DNA of 13,516 bases. Source: an uncultured Campylobacter sp. Lineage in GTDB: Bacteria > Campylobacterota > Campylobacteria > Campylobacterales > Campylobacteraceae. The position numbers were made by a program, and so were the translations under genes. The notes beneath the pieces are model-generated. The model was not told the DNA's origin and searched no databases. It worked only from the letters and a program-made list of their open reading frames with translations. Positions 1 to 7,005 of the stretch are shown here, piece after piece; position 1 is the stretch's first letter; each line of letters opens with the position of its first letter. Location: NCBI RefSeq assembly GCF_937997405.1, contig NZ_CALKTL010000144.1, forward strand, positions 1-13,516. The letters are read 5' to 3'.

Positions 1-12
1 CGCCGTGCCAAA

Positions 13-212
13 GCGAGATAGAATTCCGCGTCGCCATAAGATGGATGCGAGATAAAATTCTATGTCGCCGCAAGATGGGCGTAAGATAAATTTTATGGCA
101 ACGCAATAAAATTCTATATCGTCGCGAGACGGACGCTCTGCTACGACAAAGCAATAAAATTCCGTCATCGCAAGACGCAAAATAAAATTCCATCGCCGCG
201 CAATCTGCGGCG
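13..212. repeat. Degenerate ~34-bp tandem repeat array upstream of rbfA
   Basis: About six related units can be aligned by eye: 13-46, 47-80, a short one at 81-102, 103-134, 151-176 and 177-212. Each begins with a GCRAGATAAAATTC-like block followed by a TGTCGCCGCAAGATGG-like block. The first two are both 34 bp and lie head to tail; later ones diverge in length. The last unit ends in a perfect 6-bp hairpin (CGCCGC 194-199, GCGGCG 207-212), about 20 bases before the rbfA start. No open frame resembling the end of infB, the usual upstream neighbour, is seen here. Function is unknown. Confidence 0.6.
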
Positions 213-233
213 ATTTAAGATAGCGAGGTAAAG

Positions 234-599
234 ATGAATCCGACCGAACTCAGAAGACTGCGCACGCAAAGCGTGCTAAAGCAGCTCATCCCCGAAGCGC
301 TCGCGAGCCTAGAGGACGAGCTTTTGCGCGGGCTGTGCGTCACCGACGTGGAGTGCAAGCGCGGGCGCTACGACGCGTTCGTATATCTGGATAAAAACGC
401 CTTCGACGAGCGCGAGCAGGAATTCGTGCTCGAAAAGCTCGGCCGCGTGGCGAGATATTTGCAAAACTTCTGCGCCGAGGCGGAGGGCTGGTACCGCTGC
501 CCCGCGTTTCACTTCAAATTTGACGATCGCTTGGAGTATCAAAACAAAATGGACGATCTTTTCGACAAAATAGAGGAGGAGTTGCGCAAAAATGGTTGA
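234..599 (+). CDS. rbfA: Ribosome-binding factor A (RbfA)
   Basis: This 121-residue protein matches RbfA, the small KH-fold factor that binds the 30S subunit and assists late 16S rRNA 5'-end maturation, especially in the cold. The C-terminal block RCPAFHFKFDDRLEYQNKMDDLF (about residues 88-110, with the conserved Phe/Asp core and a terminal helix) is typical of the family. The N-terminal helix MNPTELRRLRTQSVLKQLI is also typical. The ATG is preceded by GAGG at 225-228, supporting this start. It overlaps rimP by 8 bases, the standard order in epsilonproteobacteria, where infB usually lies just upstream. Here the 233 bases upstream hold repeats instead, so infB is either outside the window or separated. 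Identification is by family recognition; no search was run. Confidence 0.9.
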   Translation: MNPTELRRLRTQSVLKQLIPEALASLEDELLRGLCVTDVECKRGRYDAFVYLDKNAFDEREQEFVLEKLGRVARYLQNFCAEAEGWYRCPAFHFKFDDRLEYQNKMDDLFDKIEEELRKNG

Positions 600-1011
600 T
601 TTAGAGGCTTTGGCGCGCGAGTGCGGCGTGCAGCTTTACGACGTGGAGACGGTGAGCGAAAACGGCAGAACGATCTATCGCATCAGTATCACGAAAGCAG
701 GCGGCGTGGGCCTGGACGACTGCGAGCGGCTATCGCGGCTACTTTCGCCGATTTTCGACGTGGAGCCGCCGCTTGAGGGCGAATGGACGCTGGAGGTCGG
801 CTCGCCCGGGCTTGAGCGCAAGCTAAGCAAGCCGCAGCATTTCGCAAACTCCGTGGGCGAGCTGGTGCGCCTAAGCCGTACGGACGGGCAGAAGCTAAGC
901 GGCGAAGTGCTTGGCTGCGAAGGCGGCGTGCTTAGGCTACGCACGGACGGCGGCGAGGTAGGCGTGCGACTTGACGAGATCAAAAAGGCGCGAACCTACG
1001 TGCAGTGGTAG
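592..1011 (+). CDS. rimP: Ribosome maturation factor RimP
   Basis: The 139-residue product is RimP (former DUF150), a cytoplasmic factor needed for 30S assembly. The diagnostic motif LEVGSPGLERKL is at residues 67-78, joining the N-terminal alpha/beta domain to the C-terminal SH3-like barrel. The C-terminus ends ARTYVQW, close to other Campylobacter RimP ends. Length is usual for the family. The start overlaps the last codons of rbfA, and a strong Shine-Dalgarno run (GAGGAGGA, 573-580) lies inside rbfA, so the two are co-transcribed and probably translationally coupled. No clear terminator follows. The next gene on this strand is 1 kb away. Confidence 0.92.
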   Translation: MVDLEALARECGVQLYDVETVSENGRTIYRISITKAGGVGLDDCERLSRLLSPIFDVEPPLEGEWTLEVGSPGLERKLSKPQHFANSVGELVRLSRTDGQKLSGEVLGCEGGVLRLRTDGGEVGVRLDEIKKARTYVQW

Positions 1012-2017
1012 CGACGGAGATTTTTAAAATTTTGCACGTAGGGCTTTGGGGTGTGGTGTTTGAGAAGCGTAGACTTAAATTTCAAGCTAAAGCGGCGAGG
1101 CTAATTTGGATTTGCCTTGCTTTTTGTGCGCTTTTAAGTATTGCGTCTATCGCGAGCGATGCACGGCTCGCAGCATCTCGCCTCGCTTTTTAATTTAGCG
1201 CGCGATATTCGGTGCGGCTTTCAAAAACACATGCTGCGCGCAAGTCTTTCGCATTGAGCTTGATCGTATCGCACGAAAGCATTTCTGCGTTGCAATTGAT
1301 CGCATGCGCACCGCGGCGAAACGCCGTTTCGCTAAGCTTTTTGCGGCTTAGGTTTGCGATTGTCGGCATCGGTACGAATGTGTCACTACGGACAGAGTGA
1401 AATTCGATAAATATTAGCCTTTCGCGCAGACATGCCCGCAGCACCGCCTTGTTGCGTCGAATGGGCACGCGAGCATGTTAAATTTTGGATTTTTTAAAAT
1501 TTGCCGCTGTCGGTCGCTTTTGATCTCTCGCGGTGCTCGGCGCAAAATTTTAAAATTCTGCTCTGCTAGCCTGTTTTAAAATTTACGTCGCGCCGATAAA
1601 AAGTAATTTTTCACGCCACCGGGCGGCGCTTTGAAATTTCAGATCGTACCGCTAAAAAGCAAGCTTCGCGGCGATTTCTGCTGCGTAAATTTTAATTCCC
1701 ATGCCGCGCGTGCCGTTTTGAAATTTCATGTTGCGTCGCTAAATGATAAGTTTTGCGCGATATTTGCACGTTGCTTTGGAATTTCGCGTCGCGCCTGAAA
1801 GCGGCTAAATTTAAAATTTACGCGCTGTTTTGGGCGCAGTAAAATTTCAAGTCTTTTGCTTCAAAGAGAATTCTAAATTTTATGTTTTATCGTAAATTTA
1901 GGTTTTGCAGCGCGCAAATTGCGATCGCACCCCGGTGACTATTTGCAACGCGGCTTGATCGCAAAATCGGCTAAGCAATCACGGTTGAGCGGGATAATTT
2001 AAATTTTTGGATCTTTT
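1012..2017. other. 1-kb intergenic region, no convincing gene
   Basis: Between rimP and ribD I see no reading frame with a recognisable family, a good ribosome binding site or steady codon use. The DNA alternates GC-rich stretches with AAATTT/AAAATTTTA blocks. A frame opening with GTG inside the rimP stop (1005-1193) would give a 62-residue peptide with one hydrophobic stretch, but it lacks other support. The right part (1574-1830) holds a degenerate repeat array. Near the ribD side, TTGCGATC (1919-1926) and GATCGCAA (1957-1964) form an 8-bp inverted repeat with a 30-base loop. Such a long gap is unusual in this group. Confidence 0.6.
1574..1830. repeat. Degenerate interspersed/tandem repeat array
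   Basis: Four segments starting near 1574, 1629, 1716 and 1774 align by eye. Each begins with a YTTTGAAATTTC-like block. Next comes a GTCGCGYCG-like block and then CTAAAAAG or a variant. In the first three, a TAAGTTTTGCGCG-like block follows. Spacing is uneven (about 55, 87 and 58 bases). The array lies wholly in non-coding DNA. It differs in sequence from the array before rbfA but shares its style of GTCGC-type GC blocks joined to AAATTT blocks. Confidence 0.4.
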
Positions 2018-2950
2018 ATGAACGACGAATTTTACATGGATTTGGCGCTGCGGGCTGCGTGGCGCTATCAGGCTCTGACGCTACCCAACCCCGCCGTTGG
2101 CTGCGCGCTGCTGGATAAGAGCGGCAGGGTTCTTGGCATAGGCGCGCACAAAAAGGCGGGCTTTTTGCACGCCGAGGCAAACGCCGTTTTCGCCGCGCTG
2201 TGCGATCTGGACGCAAATTTCGTGCAGGATTTCGCTTGCGAATACGCCCGCAAATTCGGCGTTAAATTTCAAAACCTAGAAGCCCTAAAAAGCGCGCTCT
2301 TGCAGCCGAGCTTCACCTATGATTTTATCTTAAACCGCCACGGCGGGCTTTTGCGCGGCGCTTGCGCCTACGTCACGCTCGAGCCCTGCGCGCACCGCGG
2401 CAAGACGCCGTCTTGCGCCGAGCTTTTGGCAGAGCTAAGCCTATCTCGCGTGGTAATCGGCGCGCGCGATACGAACGCGCAGGCTGCGGGCGGCGCGGAA
2501 ATTTTACGCCGCGGAGGCATAGAGGTGAAATTTGACGTCTGCTCTGCCGCGGCGGAGGAGCTTGCAGAGCCGTTTTATCTGGCGCGCGAGAGCGGCTTTT
2601 GCTTCATTAAAATCAATGCCACGCTAAACGGCGCAGTGCATGGGCGGATCGGCAGCGAGAAGCAGCGCGCGTTCGTGCACGAGCTGCGTGGCGTGTGCGA
2701 CTACGTAGGCGTAGGCGGGCAGACCGTGCGCGCCGACAGACCGACGCTGGATGTGCGTGCGGCTAAATTTGACGAAATTAGCGCTTCGGCAGGCAGAGCC
2801 GATATGCTGGCGCTAGACGCGCGTGTCGCGCCGCAAAATCTAAAGCCGCGCGCACCCGATGTTTGGATATACTCGCGCCGTAACTCTTACAATAAGCCCA
2901 ATAGCAACTTCACGCGGAAAAGAAAAATGTATAGCGAATGCGTCTGCTAG
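2018..2950 (+). CDS. ribD: RibD riboflavin biosynthesis deaminase/reductase, C-terminus disrupted
   Basis: RibD is a two-domain cytosolic enzyme: an N-terminal zinc deaminase acting on the pyrimidine made by GTP cyclohydrolase II, and a C-terminal NADPH reductase. The deaminase domain is complete: NPAVGC (residues 24-29), the H-A-E zinc/catalytic motif at 51-53, and PC(x8)C with C124 and C133. The reductase begins at FIKINATLNG (196-205), with GGQTVRADRPTLDVR at 233-247. Family similarity runs to IYSRR (284-288). The last 22 residues (NSYNK... to a stop at 2950) do not look like RibD, and the rest of the reductase, including its late Gly-Gly-containing region, is missing. The DNA becomes AT-rich at the same point, near 2881. 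This looks like a 3' truncation by insertion or deletion. The deaminase could still work; reductase activity is doubtful. The start is preceded only by a weak GGAT. Confidence 0.85.
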   Translation: MNDEFYMDLALRAAWRYQALTLPNPAVGCALLDKSGRVLGIGAHKKAGFLHAEANAVFAALCDLDANFVQDFACEYARKFGVKFQNLEALKSALLQPSFTYDFILNRHGGLLRGACAYVTLEPCAHRGKTPSCAELLAELSLSRVVIGARDTNAQAAGGAEILRRGGIEVKFDVCSAAAEELAEPFYLARESGFCFIKINATLNGAVHGRIGSEKQRAFVHELRGVCDYVGVGGQTVRADRPTLDVRAAKFDEISASAGRADMLALDARVAPQNLKPRAPDVWIYSRRNSYNKPNSNFTRKRKMYSECVC

Positions 2951-3092
2951 AAGCAAAGTAAAAATCGGTACGATAAACGAGAATGAAGTAAAAGCTAAAC
3001 GGGCGACAGGCTATTTTTCAGAAAATCAATATACCTTGATAATCGCAAACAACAATCTGCGTAGGGTAAAAGAATACGAATTTATAAAATAA
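2880..3092 (+). other. AT-rich accessory segment with an open frame, possible gene tail
   Basis: From about 2880 a second frame (overlapping the ribD end) stays open to a TAA at 3092 and reads like a plausible protein tail (…KVKIGTINENEVKAKRATGY…NNNLRRVKEYEFIK). It has no start or ribosome binding site of its own: its only in-frame ATG lies inside ribD at 2859. I do not recognise a family. The segment is clearly richer in A+T than ribD. It may be the 3' end of a gene brought in by the event that removed the ribD 3' end, or simply an AT-rich chance frame. Confidence 0.3.
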
Positions 3093-3131
3093 TGAGCACA
3101 ACAGATGCGCGAATAGACTAAATTTTAACTT

Positions 3132-3263
3132 TCAATGGAGAGTGAGAATAATAACTGCCCTTATAGGCATACGAAAGCAGATTTTCACTATTGCTTACGC
3201 TGCAGCTGTATTAGCAAGACCATGTGAAAGCCCATCTCTAATAATGCCCAATCCGTTACTCAT
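3132..3263 (-). pseudogene. Broken gene start overlapping the stop of the membrane protein gene
   Basis: An ATG (3263-3261) overlaps the stop of the upstream membrane-protein gene (ATGAGTAA arrangement), the usual sign of a co-translated partner. It encodes MSNGLGIIRDGLSHGLANTAAA and hits TAA at 3197-3195. The same frame then continues 20 codons (AIVKICFRMPIRAVIILTLH) to TGA at 3134-3132. The GLSHGLANT-type start suggests the beginning of a real protein, now cut short. No family was identified. It could alternatively be a genuine 22-residue peptide. Confidence 0.35.
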
Positions 3264-3858
3264 TTTTTGCTCCTTCTTCTAGATTTTTTTTAATCAAATT
3301 TCTATCTGAAAAATTTATAAAAAATATCAATAAAAGTAGAAAAACTGCCCCTTTTAAAAAGAATTTAAACTGTGCGGTCATTAAATATGGTCTTAACAAT
3401 CTATGATCGAAATTATATTCCTTATATATTTTTCCATCTTGATCTTCAAGCTGTAAAATTTCATTATTGCCTAATATATCTGGACTTGGCTCGCCGTAAA
3501 TTTTGATTTTTTGCCCTTTTAGCTTTTCATAAATATCGCTATCACTTTTGCTTATTTCATAAACTTTTTTCTTGCCGTTTTCTAGTTCTATATGTATTCG
3601 TCCGCCGCTTCCGCGAAAATTATAATAAACGTTTCTTAAAATTCCGGTATCTATCTCAAGCTCATTCAATTGCTTGGGCGCCGTGTTCGTTCTATAAATA
3701 GTAAAAAGCATCCCGCATAGGACAAAAAGCAAACCATAGCAGCCTATGCTAGCCACCTGTGCTGATGGATGCGAAACTCCCCTGATAAAAACACGCCTAT
3801 AAAATACATCATAAAAATAATATAAGAGCCTTTTTATATATTTTGTTGTGAATTTCAT
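3256..3858 (-). CDS. Two-pass membrane protein of unknown function
   Basis: I do not recognise this family. The product is about 200 residues with a basic N-terminus (MKFTTKYIKRLLYYFYDVFYRR), a hydrophobic segment ASIGCYGLLFVLCGMLFTIY at about 36-55, a ~110-residue polar middle rich in beta-type sequence, and a second segment FFLKGAVFLLLLIFFINF at about 166-183 with a charged tail. The middle domain is therefore probably periplasmic. I chose the second ATG (3858) because AAGGGA at 3870-3865 lies 6 bases before it. The upstream ATG (3873) would add five residues and has no ribosome binding site. The AT-rich composition contrasts with flanking ribD and ruvB, suggesting transfer. A partner gene starts on its stop codon but is broken. 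An immunity or accessory-effector role is possible but only inferred from context. Confidence 0.7.
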   Translation of the reverse strand: MKFTTKYIKRLLYYFYDVFYRRVFIRGVSHPSAQVASIGCYGLLFVLCGMLFTIYRTNTAPKQLNELEIDTGILRNVYYNFRGSGGRIHIELENGKKKVYEISKSDSDIYEKLKGQKIKIYGEPSPDILGNNEILQLEDQDGKIYKEYNFDHRLLRPYLMTAQFKFFLKGAVFLLLLIFFINFSDRNLIKKNLEEGAKNE

Positions 3859-4066
3859 AAAATTTCCCTTCATATTCTTTTGGATATTTTATTGAGCCGA
3901 TAATAAATTTGCTCTAAATTTACAAAATCTCCCGCTTGAAATTTTAAATCTGAAGAAGCTTTAAAACCAAGCAAAATTCAAAGATCAAATATACAAAATC
4001 GCCACGGCAGAGCTTCCGCCTGCGTAGCTATGGCTCAGCGCCGTGAAGTATAAAATTTCATCCGCC

Positions 4067-5083
4067 CTACTCCTCAAACAGATTTCTCTCCGCGGCCTTT
4101 AGCACGCGACCGAGCGCCTCGCGCGCCTTATCGGTTGCGATGCGGCCTTTGGCGGTCTTTTCGATGTAGCCGTTAGCGAGCAGATAGGGCTCGATAACGT
4201 CCTCGATCGTGCCCTCATCCTCGCTAAGCGCCGCCGCGATCGTGCTAAGCCCCAAGGCACGGCGCTTGGCGTCAAATAAAATTTCCAAATATTTTATATC
4301 TATCTCGTCAAAGCCTTGCTCGTCCACGCCCAGCGCCTCGAGCCCTTCGCGCGCTCGATCGTGCGAGATAGCGCCCTCGTCGCGCACCTCGGCAAAATCG
4401 CGTATGCGGCGCAGTAGCCTTAGCGCGATACGCGGAGTGCCGCGGGAGCGACGCGCGATCTCGGCGCTGGCGTCGGCTGCGCTCTCTTTTCCGAGTTTAA
4501 CAGAAGCGATCTGTACTATCCGCGCAAGCTCGGCGTGCGTGTAAAACTGCAAGCGAAACTGCATACCGAAGCGATCCCGCAGCGGTGCCGAGATCATGCC
4601 CGCGCGCGTCGTGGCGCCGATGAGCGTAAAGTGCGGAATGTCGATCTTGATGGTTTGCGCGGCGGGACCCGAGCCGATGATAATGTCGAGGCGGAAGTCC
4701 TCCATCGCCGAATACAGCACCTCTTCGATCGCGGGGCTTAGGCGGTGGATCTCGTCAATGAAAAGCACGTCGCCGCTTTGCAGGTTCGTTAAAATCGCCG
4801 CCAGATCGCCCGCCTTTTCGATCATCGGCGCGGCGGTGACCTTGATAGCGGCGCCCATCTGAGCGGCGATGATATGCGCCAGCGTGGTTTTGCCAAGCCC
4901 GGGCGGCCCGTAGAAAAGCACGTGATCAAGCACGTCGGCGCGCTTTTTCGCTGCGGCGATCGCTATGGCGAGGTTTGATTTGATCTTCTCTTGCCCCACG
5001 TAATCCTCGAAGCTCGACGGGCGCAGCGAGCTCTCCACGCTCTCATCGAGCTGCATCTTTTCGATCTCTACAATTCTGTCCAT
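4067..5083 (-). CDS. ruvB: Holliday junction branch migration ATPase RuvB
   Basis: RuvB is the AAA+ hexameric motor that, with RuvA, drives branch migration of Holliday junctions in recombinational repair. The 338-residue length is normal. Motifs in order: RPSSFEDYVGQ (21-31), Walker A GPPGLGKTT (59-67), Walker B LFIDEIH (107-113), sensor-1 region GATTR (156-160), arginine finger region LRDRF (168-172), and the C-terminal winged-helix domain with RRALGLSTIAAALSEDEGTIEDVIEPYLL (about 265-293). All key residues are present, so it should be functional. It has a purine-rich AGAGAG site before the ATG. The gene stands alone on the minus strand. The downstream frame contains a short reading resembling another protein's C-terminus (see findings). 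Confidence 0.97.
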   Translation of the reverse strand: MDRIVEIEKMQLDESVESSLRPSSFEDYVGQEKIKSNLAIAIAAAKKRADVLDHVLFYGPPGLGKTTLAHIIAAQMGAAIKVTAAPMIEKAGDLAAILTNLQSGDVLFIDEIHRLSPAIEEVLYSAMEDFRLDIIIGSGPAAQTIKIDIPHFTLIGATTRAGMISAPLRDRFGMQFRLQFYTHAELARIVQIASVKLGKESAADASAEIARRSRGTPRIALRLLRRIRDFAEVRDEGAISHDRAREGLEALGVDEQGFDEIDIKYLEILFDAKRRALGLSTIAAALSEDEGTIEDVIEPYLLANGYIEKTAKGRIATDKAREALGRVLKAAERNLFEE

Positions 5084-5903
5084 AATCTCTCTTTAATCGT
5101 TTTTAAAATTTTAGCAAGTGTAGCGAAAAATGGCTAAATTTTGACAATTTTAGTAAGGCGCCGTCTTTGCGGGCGAGATAAAATTTGCCGTGCGGAATTT
5201 TACGGTACGCGCTTAGGGTTGGGGCTAAAAAGCAAAGCACCCGTCGCGAAAGACTGCGAAATTTTACCGCGACGTTTTAAGGCTATGCTCATGCCGCTAC
5301 GCCCGCTATGCCTTGGTGCGGAATTTTATTGTGACGGCTCCCGAACAGCGCGCGGGTCGCTAACTGCGCTAAATTTTACGGCGCGGAATTTAGCGCGTAG
5401 AATTTTGATCGCGTAGAATTTAAGGCTTTGGGCGTTCGCGAGCGACGATTGCGGAGCAAGCGGTGCGAAATTTGAGCGCGTAGAATTTAGTGGCAAAATT
5501 TGGCTGTTTGAAAAATACGCGCAGAGTTTTTACGACGTGAAATTTGGCGCTGGAATTTTAAGATATTAAATTCTGCGCCTGGAATTTTGCAGCAAAATTT
5601 TATCTCGTAAAATTTTAATGTGGACTTTGTTTTTGCGGCAGCGAGGCTTTAAATTCTATGCTTCAAGCTTTGCGGCGCGCAGCCGGCTAGAATTTTATCT
5701 CACATAATCGGTTAAAATTTTGCAAGAAATTCTGTGTAGAATTTTATGCAAAATCTACCTTGTGCGCTTGCACGGCTGGATAAAATTTCGCGCAGAGTTT
5801 GGTATTTCGCGACTGCTCGGAATTCGGCGCTGATTGTAAAATTTGCCGCTAAGCTTAATGCGAGCTCGTGCGATTAAATTTAGCCTCGTCACCTCACGAC
5901 GCC
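5084..5903. other. 820-bp intergenic region rich in AAATTT-type blocks
   Basis: No supported gene. A 91-codon plus-strand frame at 5141-5416 has cysteine- and arginine-rich chance composition and no family resemblance. The DNA is a mosaic of short GC-rich runs and AAAATTTTA, GGAATTTTA and TAGAATTT blocks repeated dozens of times. A ruvB promoter probably lies at its left end, but I could not place -35/-10 boxes with confidence. Long non-coding stretches like this are unusual for the group and could be decayed genes colonised by short repeats. Confidence 0.6.
5395..5488. repeat. Three copies of an 11-bp GCGTAGAATTT repeat
   Basis: GCGTAGAATTT occurs exactly at 5395-5405, 5411-5421 and 5478-5488, with a near copy (GTGTAGAATTTT) around 5735. 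It belongs to the wider GC-block plus AATTT style seen across this spacer. No role is known. Confidence 0.5.
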
Positions 5904-6578
5904 TTATCGATCGCTCTCTTTGATCAAGACACTTTTATTGTTGTCGTCACTCTTACAAAGCACTCTATAATCTGATATTTCAATTGCATATAAAAATACT
6001 ACACCGTCGCTTTGAAATTTTCTCGAGCAGCCCTTGGCGTAAAGCTCGGCGAGTTTTGGACTATTGAGAACATAAAACTCATAGCTATCGGCAAAGTGCT
6101 CCATATAGCTGTAGGTGATGCTCGCCCAAGGCACCCCACTATCGCCGCTTCTATTTAGCACGATGGTTCTAGCGTTTATTGCCGCAAGCTTTGACTTTAG
6201 CTCTGCAAACGTCTTTTTGTCCCAGCCGATGAGCTTTAGCCCATCGCCGATGCCCGGCGCATTATCCCTGAAAATGGAATTTTAATAAAATTTCGTCTCA
6301 TTGCCGTCCAAATCGATCCAAATATACTCATCGCCGTAGGTGCTCTGGATTGTAACGCGCAAATTTTTAGGGAAGTTGCGACCTGCAAAAGCTAACAGGT
6401 CTAGAAATTTCTCGCGATTTTGCTCGTAGTTTTGCATCGGCGGGGCTTTATCCAGCTCCATATCATCTTTATCAAAGAAAGAATTCAACGCGAAAAATGC
6501 TGCCAAAATCGGCAGCACCTTTAGGCAAAAGAGTAAGCCCAGAGCCGCGGCTATGACGATTTTTAAAGCTTTAGCCAA
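5904..6578 (-). pseudogene. Membrane-anchored protein gene split by an in-frame TAA
   Basis: A strong Shine-Dalgarno (AAGGAG, 6589-6584) lies 5 bases before a TTG start at 6578. The first part encodes 98 residues: an N-terminal hydrophobic segment (KIVIAAALGLLFCLKVLPILAAFFAL, about 6-31) then a polar region ending GNETKFY, and a TAA at 6284-6282. The same frame then stays open for 125 more codons (NSIFRDNAPGIGDGLKLIGWDKKTF…LIKESDR) to 5904. Nothing marks a new start after the TAA, and both halves read as ordinary protein, so this is best explained as one ~223-residue gene with a nonsense mutation. The downstream half has an in-frame GTG at 6161 but no good ribosome binding site. The family is unrecognised. 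An N-terminal single-pass anchor with an extracytoplasmic domain is likely. Confidence 0.65.
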
Positions 6579-7005
6579 ATTTTCTCCTTAAATTTTATGA
6601 GCCGCTTAGGCCTGACGGCTGACTTATGCCAGAATTCTACGGCTGCATGCGTAAAATTTAGCGCTCGTAGCGTATTTTAGAGCTGCGGGCGCGAAAGCGT
6701 TCATGAAAAGCGTTCGTGCGTTGCAGTCGGCGAAAGAAATAGCGCTCGCATGCAGAAGCACGCAAACTCTCGCACGGCGCCCCCGTATAAAATACCGCGC
6801 AGAGTATTCGCCCAAAGCGCCTGCGATCTCTCGCACTAGGTAAAGCGCTCGCAATCGCTCGCGCCGAATAAATTTCAAGCGGCGCGAGCTGGCGAGCTGT
6901 TTACGTAGCTTGCGACGCGCGAAAACGAAGTATTGTTTTAAGGCAAGCGGGGCTTTATCGCTGGAATTTCGGCGCGTAAATTTTAAAATTTAGCCCAAAA
7001 TCCCG
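6579..7005. other. Intergenic region, no gene supported
   Basis: This 427-bp gap between panB and the split membrane gene is GC-rich with scattered GCGCTCG and GCGAG runs. An 84-codon minus-strand frame (6624-6878) has an Arg/Ala/Cys-rich chance-like composition and no convincing start signal. Only the Shine-Dalgarno of the split gene at the left edge is clear. Confidence 0.6.

Noticed and set aside
13..212. CRISPR array
   Set aside because: Units are contiguous and all parts diverge together; there are no identical repeats separated by unique spacers and no cas genes.
1152..1191. GCGAGC/GCTCGC hairpin followed by a TTTTT run as terminator for rbfA-rimP
   Set aside because: The T-run is 15 bases away from the stem and no better stem joins them, so it is not a convincing intrinsic terminator.
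1005..1193. 62-codon plus-strand frame with one hydrophobic stretch, opening with GTG inside the rimP stop
   Set aside because: No ribosome binding site, no recognisable family and chance-like composition; it overlaps a known gene end.
5141..5416. 91-codon plus-strand frame in the ruvB upstream spacer
   Set aside because: Cys/Arg/Leu-rich chance composition, no start signal, and it lies in repeat-rich mosaic DNA.
6624..6878. 84-codon minus-strand frame between panB and the split membrane gene
   Set aside because: Arg/Ala/Cys-rich, as expected from GC-rich non-coding DNA; no Shine-Dalgarno or family resemblance.
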